A stretch of 58,558 nt of DNA from Endomicrobiaceae bacterium (lineage in GTDB: Bacteria; Elusimicrobiota; Endomicrobiia; Endomicrobiales; Endomicrobiaceae). Each line of letters starts with the position of its first letter. Positions within the stretch are counted from its first letter, which is position 1. Both the position numbers and the translations under genes were made by a program. Where the stretch lies: assembly GCA_028690485.1 (NCBI GenBank), contig JAQVBD010000004.1:1-58558 (forward strand), written 5' to 3'. Below, one piece after another: positions 52,032 through 58,558 of the stretch. The notes beneath the pieces are model-generated. The model worked only from the letters and a program-made list of their open reading frames with translations, was not told the origin of the DNA and did no database searches.

Positions 52032-54164
52032 ATGTTGCTCAGAAAATTATTGATAGTTGTTTTACTGATAAACTTTGTATGTTATTCAAAAGCATATGCT
52101 ACTGGTAAAATATATTCTTTAAATCCAGATCCTGTTTCTTCTGCTATGGCAGATTCAGGAGTTGCATTAATGTCTGGTTTTATTACAGGAACAATTATTA
52201 ATCCTGCTTCTTCTGTTGGTATATATAGAACAGTTGCTTCTTTGAGTACTTCAAATATTACCGGGGATATTCAGTATAACTTTGGTGGTATTGGTTTTTT
52301 AACATCTATAGGTGTTTTTGGTGCTTCGTTGATGTATGTAGATTATAACATAGATCAATATTATGATAATGAAGGTAATGTCGAAAATTTTGGGCAAACT
52401 AGCGATGTTGCAGCGGTATTAACTTATGCATTGCCTATAAAAAAATATCTTCCGACTTTTATTGATTATGGAGGATTTGGTGCAAATTTAAAAATAATGA
52501 GAAGCACTTTAGCAGATTATATATCTGAATCTATAGCAGTTGATTTCGGTGGACTTTTTGCAGTACCTAAGGTAAAAAATCTAAGTATTGGTTTTGCTTT
52601 TAAAAATATTGGATCTTCTGAAAAGTTTGTTAAAAGAAGTTCAGAACTTCCACAAACAATTGCTCTTGGTCTTGGTTATACAAATACAAATTATTATAAT
52701 TTAAAATTAGCAGTAGATTTTAATGACCAAAAAAATTATGAAGATTATACATCGGTAGGTATTTCTATTAGTCCGGTATATTTTCTATCATTCAGAGCAG
52801 GTCTTAAAATGGGTGGAGAATCTTTGTTAAATAATGCAAGAATGGGTGTTGGTTTAGAATTCCAAGGTGTAAATTTTGACTATTCTTTCATTCCTACATC
52901 TGATTTGAATGCTACTCATAATTTTAATTTAAGTTTTGCTTTCGGTGAATTTTCAGATCAAAAAAAAGCATATGAATATTATTTAAATAATCATTTCAGG
53001 GAAGCAGAAGCTAATTTTTATGCAAAAGATTTTATAAAAGCAAGACAACAATTTGACGACATATTATCTGTTTATCCTGACCACAAACCTTCTCAGGAAT
53101 ATCTCAAAAAAACTGTTGAAGAACTTCAAAAAATTGATGACTATCATTTAGATCTTGTAAATAATTATATGACAAAAGCAGCAAAAGCTTTAGAAAAAAA
53201 TGATGTAGTGACTGCTGATAGATATTATAGAAAAGTTCTAGAACTGGATCCTACTAATAGAATTGCAAAACTTGGTATAGAACAGTCGGAAACTGTTACA
53301 GATAATGTAAAAGTTCAGCAAAGCAGAGCTGAAAATAGCGAAAGAATAGAATATTTATGGAAGAGATACGAAAAGTTTTATAAGAAAGGTGATCTTGTAA
53401 GAGCTAGAGATTCATTAAAATATTTGTTAGATATTGATTCTGAAAATCAGTTAGCAAATGAGAAAATAGTAAATGTAGATAATCAGTTAGCAAAAATTGC
53501 ATCAGACAAGGCTAATGAAATTTACGAACAGGCAATGAAATATTACAACAATGGTAAATATGAAGAAGCTATAAAATATTTTGAAGCAGTTGTAGTTGCA
53601 GCACCTCATAGACTTGATGTGCAGAATTTAATTGAAAAGGCAGAGAAAAATATTCAGCGTATTGCAGAAGATCAAAGATTGTCAGTTCTTGAAGAGGAAC
53701 AAAGTAAAGTCAGAAATCAGTTAATAGATACATTTAATGACGGTCTTACAAGTTATGAAAAAGGGAAACTTGAAGCATCTGTAGTTTATTTCCAGAAAGC
53801 AAAAGAAATTGCAGAAAAATATGAATTTACAGAATATTACAGAAATGCTCAAAATTATATATCAAAGATTAGTTATAATTTGTCTGAAAAATATTATAAG
53901 AAAGGGTTTGATGCATTTAGAAACAACAAGTTTGAACTTGCAGCTAAGTCATATAAAAAATCTTTAGAATATAATCCTGGCAATACTTCAGCAACTTTTG
54001 AATTAGAAAGAGTTGTTGATCAAGTTTCACAAAATTTCTATGAAAAAGGTATGGCTGCTTATAGTAAAAATGAAATGGATAAAGCCAGAGAATATCTAAG
54101 AATGTCATTATATTATAAACCAAATAAAATTGAAGCTCAACGAGCATTGGAAAGAATTAGATAA
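52032..54164 (+). CDS. PorV/UPF0164-like outer-membrane barrel fused to TPR repeats
   Basis: A 710-residue exported protein. Signal peptide to about residue 24 (SKAYATG). Residues 25-310 match the PorV/PorQ-like barrel (LNPDPVSSAMADSGVALMSG, IINPAS, FGANLKIMRS, VGLEFQGVNFDYSF). From about 315 to the end, seven or more TPR-like units (AEANFYAKDFIKARQQFDDIL, AMKYYNNGKYEEAIKYFEAVV, SYKKSLEYNPGN) form a soluble scaffold. In Bacteroidota PorV is the shuttle protein of the type 9 secretion system. The fusion with TPRs suggests a self-contained surface-assembly platform; role inferred. Its stop overlaps the next start by one base. Confidence 0.8.
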   Translation: MLLRKLLIVVLLINFVCYSKAYATGKIYSLNPDPVSSAMADSGVALMSGFITGTIINPASSVGIYRTVASLSTSNITGDIQYNFGGIGFLTSIGVFGASLMYVDYNIDQYYDNEGNVENFGQTSDVAAVLTYALPIKKYLPTFIDYGGFGANLKIMRSTLADYISESIAVDFGGLFAVPKVKNLSIGFAFKNIGSSEKFVKRSSELPQTIALGLGYTNTNYYNLKLAVDFNDQKNYEDYTSVGISISPVYFLSFRAGLKMGGESLLNNARMGVGLEFQGVNFDYSFIPTSDLNATHNFNLSFAFGEFSDQKKAYEYYLNNHFREAEANFYAKDFIKARQQFDDILSVYPDHKPSQEYLKKTVEELQKIDDYHLDLVNNYMTKAAKALEKNDVVTADRYYRKVLELDPTNRIAKLGIEQSETVTDNVKVQQSRAENSERIEYLWKRYEKFYKKGDLVRARDSLKYLLDIDSENQLANEKIVNVDNQLAKIASDKANEIYEQAMKYYNNGKYEEAIKYFEAVVVAAPHRLDVQNLIEKAEKNIQRIAEDQRLSVLEEEQSKVRNQLIDTFNDGLTSYEKGKLEASVVYFQKAKEIAEKYEFTEYYRNAQNYISKISYNLSEKYYKKGFDAFRNNKFELAAKSYKKSLEYNPGNTSATFELERVVDQVSQNFYEKGMAAYSKNEMDKAREYLRMSLYYKPNKIEAQRALERIR

Positions 54165-54580
54165 TGAAAAAAGCATTTTTAATTTATATCTTTTTTATTT
54201 GTTGCGTGTCTGTTGCAAATGCAGATATTAAAGTTTATCCTAATCCTTGGATACCTGAATCCGGAGTGTCACAAAGTTCAACAGGTGATACAAAAAAACA
54301 TGGAAGTTTGTATGCTGACGGATGGATAAAATTTAAAGGTGTACAAACAGAAACCGGAACATTAAAAATTTATGATGTTGTGGGTAATTTGATTAAAACT
54401 ATAAATTGGAAAGTTCCAGAAAATATACCATTACCAAGTACAACAACTGAAACTAACGATATAGTTCATTGGGATGGCAGAGATAATTATTATAATTATG
54501 TAGGAAGCGGAGTATATATCTGGATTATAAAAGAAGATAATGGTAAAAAATATAATGGTAAAGTAGTAGTTATAAGATAG
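54164..54580 (+). CDS. Small exported protein with FlgD-Ig-like domain
   Basis: A 138-residue protein: signal peptide (to VANAD), then directly IKVYPNPWIPESG, followed by an Ig-like fold (KFKGVQTETGTLKIYDVVGNLI, VHWDGRDNYYNYVGSGVYIWII, NGKKYNGKVVVIR). The Y-P-N-P opening, W-D-G-R-D-N centre and G-x-Y-x-[WF]-x-I end are the pattern of FlgD-Ig and type 9 sorting domains, which normally sit at the C-terminus of large surface proteins. Here the domain is the whole mature protein. Its start overlaps the PorV-TPR stop (TAATG), which implies partnership with that barrel. Confidence 0.8.
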   Translation: MKKAFLIYIFFICCVSVANADIKVYPNPWIPESGVSQSSTGDTKKHGSLYADGWIKFKGVQTETGTLKIYDVVGNLIKTINWKVPENIPLPSTTTETNDIVHWDGRDNYYNYVGSGVYIWIIKEDNGKKYNGKVVVIR

Positions 54581-54610
54581 TATTAATTTAAAATAATCAT
54601 ATTTAAAAAT

Positions 54611-54640
54611 TTGACTATATTATATTATTTAAGCTATAAT
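54611..54640 (+). promoter_or_regulatory. Promoter of the rpmH-rnpA-yidC operon
   Basis: TTGACT (54611-54616), 18-bp spacer, TATAAT (54635-54640), about 38 bp before the rpmH start. Confidence 0.75.
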
Positions 54641-54678
54641 TAACGGATTATTTTGCACTAGTAAAAGAGGAAATTAAA

Positions 54679-54816
54679 ATGGTAAAGAGAACGTTTCAAC
54701 CAAACAAAGAAAAAAGAAAAAAGAAAATTGGTTTTATGGCAAGAATGTCTACAGCAGGCGGCAGAAGAGTTTTAAGTACTAGAAGAAAGAAAGGAAGAGC
54801 AACTCTTTCAGCATAA
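54679..54816 (+). CDS. rpmH: Ribosomal protein bL34
   Basis: A 45-residue basic protein of the large ribosomal subunit, too short for ordinary gene lists. It starts [20 protein letters not shown] and ends [13 protein letters not shown], with [12 protein letters not shown] between, the full bL34 sequence pattern. The SD AGAGGAAA is 7 bases upstream. rnpA starts one base after its stop, as in most bacteria. Confidence 0.96.
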   Translation: MVKRTFQPNKEKRKKKIGFMARMSTAGGRRVLSTRRKKGRATLSA

Positions 54817-54817
54817 G

Positions 54818-55192
54818 ATGCTTAATAGTAGCAGTGGTTTTTCATTTTGCTATCAAGAAAAGTTGCATCTAGGGCATGATTACAAAAAAGTTTTTAAAAA
54901 TGGCAAAAAGATTATAACAAATTTTGTTAATGTTTTTGTTTTTGATAGAAAAGATAATAACGAAATCAGAAGACTTGGCTTGGTAACATCAAAAAAAGTA
55001 GGCAATGCTGCAGAAAGAAATAGAGCTAAAAGAAGATTAAGAGAAATTTTTAGAACAAATAAACATAAGCTGACACCAGGTTTAGATATAATTTTTATAT
55101 TGAAGCCAGAGATTAAATTGATAGGGTACGGCAAAATTAAACAAACTGTTCTGGATTGTCTAAAGAGTGCGAAATTTTATAATGATATCTAA
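54818..55192 (+). CDS. rnpA: Ribonuclease P protein component
   Basis: The protein subunit of RNase P, which matures tRNA 5' ends with the RNA rnpB (not in this window). 124 residues. The RNA-binding segment LVTSKKVGNAAERNRAKRRL with the R-N-R motif, and the C-terminal D-I-I-F-I-L strand, are characteristic; the N-terminal LHLGHDYKKVFKNGKKI also fits. It is tightly linked to rpmH, so both are probably expressed together. Confidence 0.95.
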   Translation: MLNSSSGFSFCYQEKLHLGHDYKKVFKNGKKIITNFVNVFVFDRKDNNEIRRLGLVTSKKVGNAAERNRAKRRLREIFRTNKHKLTPGLDIIFILKPEIKLIGYGKIKQTVLDCLKSAKFYNDI

Positions 55193-55198
55193 TTTAGT

Positions 55199-55420
55199 AT
55201 GAAGTGGTTTGCCCTTTTTCTTATTAGAATATATAGAAGTTTTTCGTCTGTTACCCCTCCCAGATGCAGATTTTATCCTACATGTTCAGCTTATGCTTAT
55301 GAAGCAATTGAAAAATTTGGCATTTTTAAAGGGGCTTTTTTATCTTTAAAAAGATTATTAAAATGCCATCCTTTTCATAAAGGCGGTATAGATTTAGTTC
55401 CAGAAAAAAATAAAAAGTGA
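55199..55420 (+). CDS. yidD: Membrane protein insertion efficiency factor YidD
   Basis: A 73-residue membrane-associated protein that assists insertion by YidC. The conserved C-R-F-Y-P-T-C-S-x-Y-A segment, the [16 protein letters not shown] track and an amphipathic N-terminal helix are present; length is normal. It has no obvious ribosome site and starts 6 bp after rnpA, which suggests translational coupling. Confidence 0.95.
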   Translation: MKWFALFLIRIYRSFSSVTPPRCRFYPTCSAYAYEAIEKFGIFKGAFLSLKRLLKCHPFHKGGIDLVPEKNKK

Positions 55421-55429
55421 GTAATTAAA

Positions 55430-56992
55430 ATGCAAAAAAATACAGTTATGTTTGTCGTTTTTTCAACATTATTTTTAATGTCTTGGTATCTTTTTTTTCA
55501 ACCAAAACCAACTGAACAATTCATTCAGCAAACAAATAAATCCGAAAATCAAAATATTACAACACAGTCAAATAAAGAAGTTAAACTTAATATAGAAAAA
55601 CAAGAAACAGAACAGCTTTTTAATGTAAATCAAGTAAAAGAAGAAGAAATAACAATAGAAAGCGATAATTATAAGGTTATTTTTTCAAACAAAGGTGCTA
55701 GTATAAAAAATTGGTTTATTAAGGAAAAAAATGGAAGTTTAGTAGATTTAGTTCTTCCTGAAGCATCTCCAATTTTAGGTAATTTCCCGGGATCTGTTTA
55801 TGAGATTAAAGAGCAAACCAAAGATAAAATAGTTTTTGCTTATACTTCAAATCAAAATTGGAAAATAATTAAGACTTTCAACTTATCTCAAAAAAACTTG
55901 CATAAGTTAGATATTGAATTAGCAAAATTAAAAGAAGATGCAAAGTTGCCGGAAATAGAATTAAACTGGGGCCCGGGACTTGGAACGGATAATAAAGAGT
56001 TAAAAGAAAACATTTCAGTTACAAGAATTTTAGGCTATACATCTTCAATGCCTGCAAAATTAGAAAAAATCAAAACAGAAAATAATCCTGCACAGTTGTA
56101 TAAATGGATTGCAATAGATAATAGATATTTTCTTGCAGCTTTTATGCCATCTAATGCTCTGAATTTTTCAAATGTTGGTATGTCAAGACAAAGTAAGAAA
56201 ACAGCCCCAATGATGTTATTATCTGCTAATGTTAAACAAGATATAAATTTACAAAATTTTTCACTACAATTTTATATTGGTCCAAAATCATATTCTTATT
56301 TAAAAACATTTAATATTGGACTTGAAAAAACTGTTGATTTTGGTTTTTTTGGTTGGCTTGGGAAAATAGCAATGACAATATTGTTTTTCCTTTTTGGAAT
56401 TACAGGTAACTATGGTTGGTCAATTATTATTATGACAATAATAATACAAATATTAGTGTTACCATTAACTTTAAAAAGTTTTAAAGCTACAGCTGCTATG
56501 AAAAAAATCCAGCCAAAAATAAAAGATTTGCAAGCTAAATATAAAAGTGATCCAAAAAGATTGCAAGTTGAAATGATGAATTTATACAAAACTCAAAAAG
56601 TAAATCCTTTGGGCGGATGTTTGCCATTATTATTACAATTGCCAATTTTTTGGGCTTTATTTACAACATTAAGAAATGCTTATGAATTAAGATATGCCGG
56701 TTGGATTTTATGGGTTAAAGATTTGTCTGCTAGTGATAGTTTGATGCATATTGGAGGAATTTCGTTAAATTTATTACCGTTAATTATGGGTTTAGGAATG
56801 TTCTTTCAACAGAAAATGACAGCAGCAATTTCTGATCCTATGCAAAAGAAAATGATGTATATAATGCCAATAGTATTTACCTTTATGTTTTGGGGTTTCC
56901 CTTCAGGGCTAGTTATATATTGGCTTACAAACAGTGTTGTTTCAATGATAGTGCAATACTTTGTTTTAAAACGAGATGAACAAAAGATTTAG
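55430..56992 (+). CDS. yidC: Membrane protein insertase YidC
   Basis: Inserts and folds inner-membrane proteins alone or with Sec. At 520 residues it is the long Gram-negative form: N-terminal helix (4-22), a large periplasmic beta domain (about 50-300), and five C-terminal helices starting FFGWLGKIAMTILFFLF. The cytoplasmic coiled loop KATAAMKKIQPKIKDLQAKY, the core P-L-G-G-C-L-P-L-L-L-Q-L-P-I-F and the C-terminal FPSGLVIYWLTNSV are family hallmarks. The long form supports a diderm envelope. Confidence 0.95.
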   Translation: MQKNTVMFVVFSTLFLMSWYLFFQPKPTEQFIQQTNKSENQNITTQSNKEVKLNIEKQETEQLFNVNQVKEEEITIESDNYKVIFSNKGASIKNWFIKEKNGSLVDLVLPEASPILGNFPGSVYEIKEQTKDKIVFAYTSNQNWKIIKTFNLSQKNLHKLDIELAKLKEDAKLPEIELNWGPGLGTDNKELKENISVTRILGYTSSMPAKLEKIKTENNPAQLYKWIAIDNRYFLAAFMPSNALNFSNVGMSRQSKKTAPMMLLSANVKQDINLQNFSLQFYIGPKSYSYLKTFNIGLEKTVDFGFFGWLGKIAMTILFFLFGITGNYGWSIIIMTIIIQILVLPLTLKSFKATAAMKKIQPKIKDLQAKYKSDPKRLQVEMMNLYKTQKVNPLGGCLPLLLQLPIFWALFTTLRNAYELRYAGWILWVKDLSASDSLMHIGGISLNLLPLIMGLGMFFQQKMTAAISDPMQKKMMYIMPIVFTFMFWGFPSGLVIYWLTNSVVSMIVQYFVLKRDEQKI

Positions 56993-57000
56993 GAGGAAAA

Positions 57001-57684
57001 ATGCAAGAACTTGAAGTGTCTGGGAAAAATATAGAAGAAGCAATAACTATAGGAATAAAAAAACTTGATTGTACAAAGGATGAAGTTGAAATAAAAATAC
57101 TTGATGAAGGCACATCAGGGTTATTTGGACTTATGGGTGCAAAGCCGGCAAAAATTTTGTTGACATTAAAAAAAGAGAATAATAAAAATATAAGTGAAAA
57201 AAAAGATGTAGATATTGATTCTGCTCTTGCTTGCAAGAATGTAGAAAGTTATGTAAGAGAGATTATATCTATGATGAATATAAGTTTAAAAACTTTAGAA
57301 ACTTCTTATAAAGATGGAATTATTGAAATTGAAGTAAGTACGGATAATGGTAGTTTGTTAATCGGCAAGGGAGGACAATCATTAGATGCTTTAGAATATA
57401 TTGTTCAACTTATGCTTAATACAAATCCTAAAACAAGGGTGAAAATTAATTTAGATACTGAAAATTACAGATTAAAACAACAAGAAAGATTGAAGGTTAT
57501 TGCAGAAAAAGCAATTGAATATGTGCAAAGGACAAAGAAAATATATAGATTTGATCCGATGTCTGCAAAAGAAAGAAAGTTTATTCATATGTATTTGAAA
57601 GATATAGGTGGATTTGATACTTTCTCAGAAGGGGAAGGAACTATGAGAAAGGTTGGAGTAAAGCTTTTATCAGATAAAAAATGA
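57001..57684 (+). CDS. khpB: RNA-binding protein KhpB (Jag)
   Basis: A 227-residue cytoplasmic RNA-binding protein found beside yidC in many bacteria, acting with KhpA in small-RNA and cell-wall regulation. Jag-N domain (1-52: [35 protein letters not shown]), KH domain (about 78-155, core [19 protein letters not shown]) and R3H domain (157-227, R-K-F-I-H with [15 protein letters not shown]). The short linker between Jag-N and KH is less than in Gram-positive forms. SD AGGAGG. Its TGA overlaps the mnmE ATG. Confidence 0.94.
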   Translation: MQELEVSGKNIEEAITIGIKKLDCTKDEVEIKILDEGTSGLFGLMGAKPAKILLTLKKENNKNISEKKDVDIDSALACKNVESYVREIISMMNISLKTLETSYKDGIIEIEVSTDNGSLLIGKGGQSLDALEYIVQLMLNTNPKTRVKINLDTENYRLKQQERLKVIAEKAIEYVQRTKKIYRFDPMSAKERKFIHMYLKDIGGFDTFSEGEGTMRKVGVKLLSDKK

Positions 57685-58558
57685 ATTTATTTAAACAAGA
57701 AGATACTATAGTTGCACTTGCAACTGGGAATGGCAAATCAGCTTTAGCTACTATAAGAATTAGTGGTAAATTTGCCAAGAATATAGTATCTTCTGTTTTT
57801 TTTGATAGCAAACACAATTTTATTAATATCCAAAACAGAACTGTTCATCATGGATATATTTATTCAAACGAAAAAAAATTAGATGAAGTTATTCTAATTT
57901 ATATGAAAGCGCCTAATACATATACAGGTGAAGATACTGTTGAAATTTCCACACATGGCAATATGCTAATAGTTCAATCAATTATAGAATTATTATTATC
58001 AAAAAATGATATCCGCTTAGCAGATAAAGGTGAATTTACATATAGATCTTTTATAAATAATAAAATGGATTTATCTGAAGCTGAAGCTGTATGTGATTTG
58101 ATTAATAGCAATAGTAATAAATCTATAGAATTAGCATTGAATTCGTTGCAAGGTGCTTTATCTTCAAAAATTAAAGAGGTAAAAGAAGATTTAATAGCCT
58201 TGTTTGCATATCTTGAAGTATCGTTAGATTATCCGGAAGAAGATATTGATTTTTTATCAAGAGATCAAAAAAAAGACAGTCTGCAGAAAATAATATCAAA
58301 AATAGATAATATCATAGATTCATATAGTTTAAGCAAAATAGTTATAGATGGAATAAAAATAGCGATTGTTGGAAAACCAAATGCAGGTAAATCGTCAATT
58401 CTCAATTGTATTTTGGGTTATCAAAGATCAATAGTAACAGATATTGCAGGCACAACAACAGATACAATAGAAGAAAAAATAGAATACAAAGGCATTCCTT
58501 TTACAATAGTTGATACAGCGGGCATCAGATGTCATAGTTCTAATCCAATAGAAAAAAT
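57681..58558 (+). CDS. mnmE: tRNA modification GTPase MnmE (N-terminal part, cut by window edge)
   Basis: With MnmG it makes 5-carboxymethylaminomethyl/taurino-type uridine at the wobble position of several tRNAs. About 292 codons are visible without a stop. The N-terminal folate-binding domain ([41 protein letters not shown]) and the helical domain ([15 protein letters not shown]) precede the G domain with G1 GKPNAGKSS, a T-D-I-A-G-T-T-T-D switch and G3 DTAGI. The start is the ATG at 57681, overlapping the khpB stop by 4 bp. Nothing suggests it is broken. Confidence 0.95.
   Translation, partial: MNLFKQEDTIVALATGNGKSALATIRISGKFAKNIVSSVFFDSKHNFINIQNRTVHHGYIYSNEKKLDEVILIYMKAPNTYTGEDTVEISTHGNMLIVQSIIELLLSKNDIRLADKGEFTYRSFINNKMDLSEAEAVCDLINSNSNKSIELALNSLQGALSSKIKEVKEDLIALFAYLEVSLDYPEEDIDFLSRDQKKDSLQKIISKIDNIIDSYSLSKIVIDGIKIAIVGKPNAGKSSILNCILGYQRSIVTDIAGTTTDTIEEKIEYKGIPFTIVDTAGIRCHSSNPIEK

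Noticed and set aside
1-58558. CRISPR arrays, tRNA or rRNA genes, insertion sequences, prophage.
   Set aside because: No regularly spaced repeats, cloverleaf or T-loop sequences, rRNA-like stretches, transposase or integrase motifs were seen on either strand by reading; a tRNAscan/Infernal run would confirm.

Overview
The window reads as a piece of chromosome from an AT-rich, diderm (Gram-negative type) bacterium. Lipoproteins with a lipobox, an AsmA-like protein, two TolC-like proteins, RND pumps, an MCE lipid-transport protein and several beta-barrel-like proteins all point to an outer membrane. A PorV-like barrel fused to TPRs, next to a secreted protein with a 'YPNPW' FlgD-Ig-like domain, together with TrpB2 and a very AT-rich base composition, suggests Elusimicrobiota (Endomicrobium/Elusimicrobium-like). 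That assignment is an inference from family flavour; there is no rRNA here to settle it. I see no tRNA, rRNA, CRISPR array, transposase or prophage.

Layout. 1-1300: the end of an unknown gene and two tandem TPR lipoproteins, closed by an intrinsic terminator. 1386-3564: glmM and pdxJ. 3724-7000: an orphan GT2 glycosyltransferase, an XRE regulator and a CLC chloride transporter with CBS domains. 7114-13931: an AsmA-like protein, then TolC, adaptor and MacB-like ABC genes. 13945-21361 (minus strand): typA, hup, an aminotransferase, hom, a GDT1-type ion transporter, a beta-barrel protein and a degenerate glycosidase-like protein. 21520-24175: a consensus promoter, a structured leader, trpB2, a short pyruvate kinase and a terminator. 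24196-25917: a ZIP transporter, a CpXC protein and a small membrane protein. 25969-35046: a consensus promoter, TolC, adaptor, two RND pumps and a terminator. 35059-42351 (minus strand): mlaF-like ATPase, MCE protein, radA, a multipass membrane protein that looks frameshifted, aroC, aroK, a 150-residue exported protein and a previously unlisted 56-residue Lys-rich histone H1-like gene. 42487-46384: a SpoIID-like protein, queA, a repeat/Spy-like protein and a YjbH-like barrel. 46396-48813: accA, class II fba and a small DUF3566-like membrane protein. 48887-54580: sensor kinase, REC-GGDEF, OmpR-type regulator, PorV-TPR protein and FlgD-Ig-like exported protein. 54679-58558: rpmH, rnpA, yidD, yidC, khpB (jag) and the start of mnmE, the classic origin-proximal cluster, but with no dnaA on its left.

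Themes. Much of the window builds or crosses the envelope: GlmM feeds peptidoglycan, AccA feeds fatty acids, AsmA-like and MCE/MlaF proteins move lipids, YidC/YidD insert membrane proteins, and two tripartite pumps export small molecules. The most distinctive items are: (i) the signalling plus PorV-TPR plus FlgD-Ig operon; (ii) an MCE protein that appears to carry its own beta-barrel-like C-terminal domain; (iii) a MacA-like adaptor that has lost its alpha-hairpin; (iv) a tandem RND pair with unequal proton-relay residues; (v) a pyruvate kinase lacking its C-terminal domain and carrying a K+-independent type signature; (vi) a hairpin that can mask the trpB2 ribosome binding site; and (vii) the hidden 56-residue Lys-rich gene with a structured leader.
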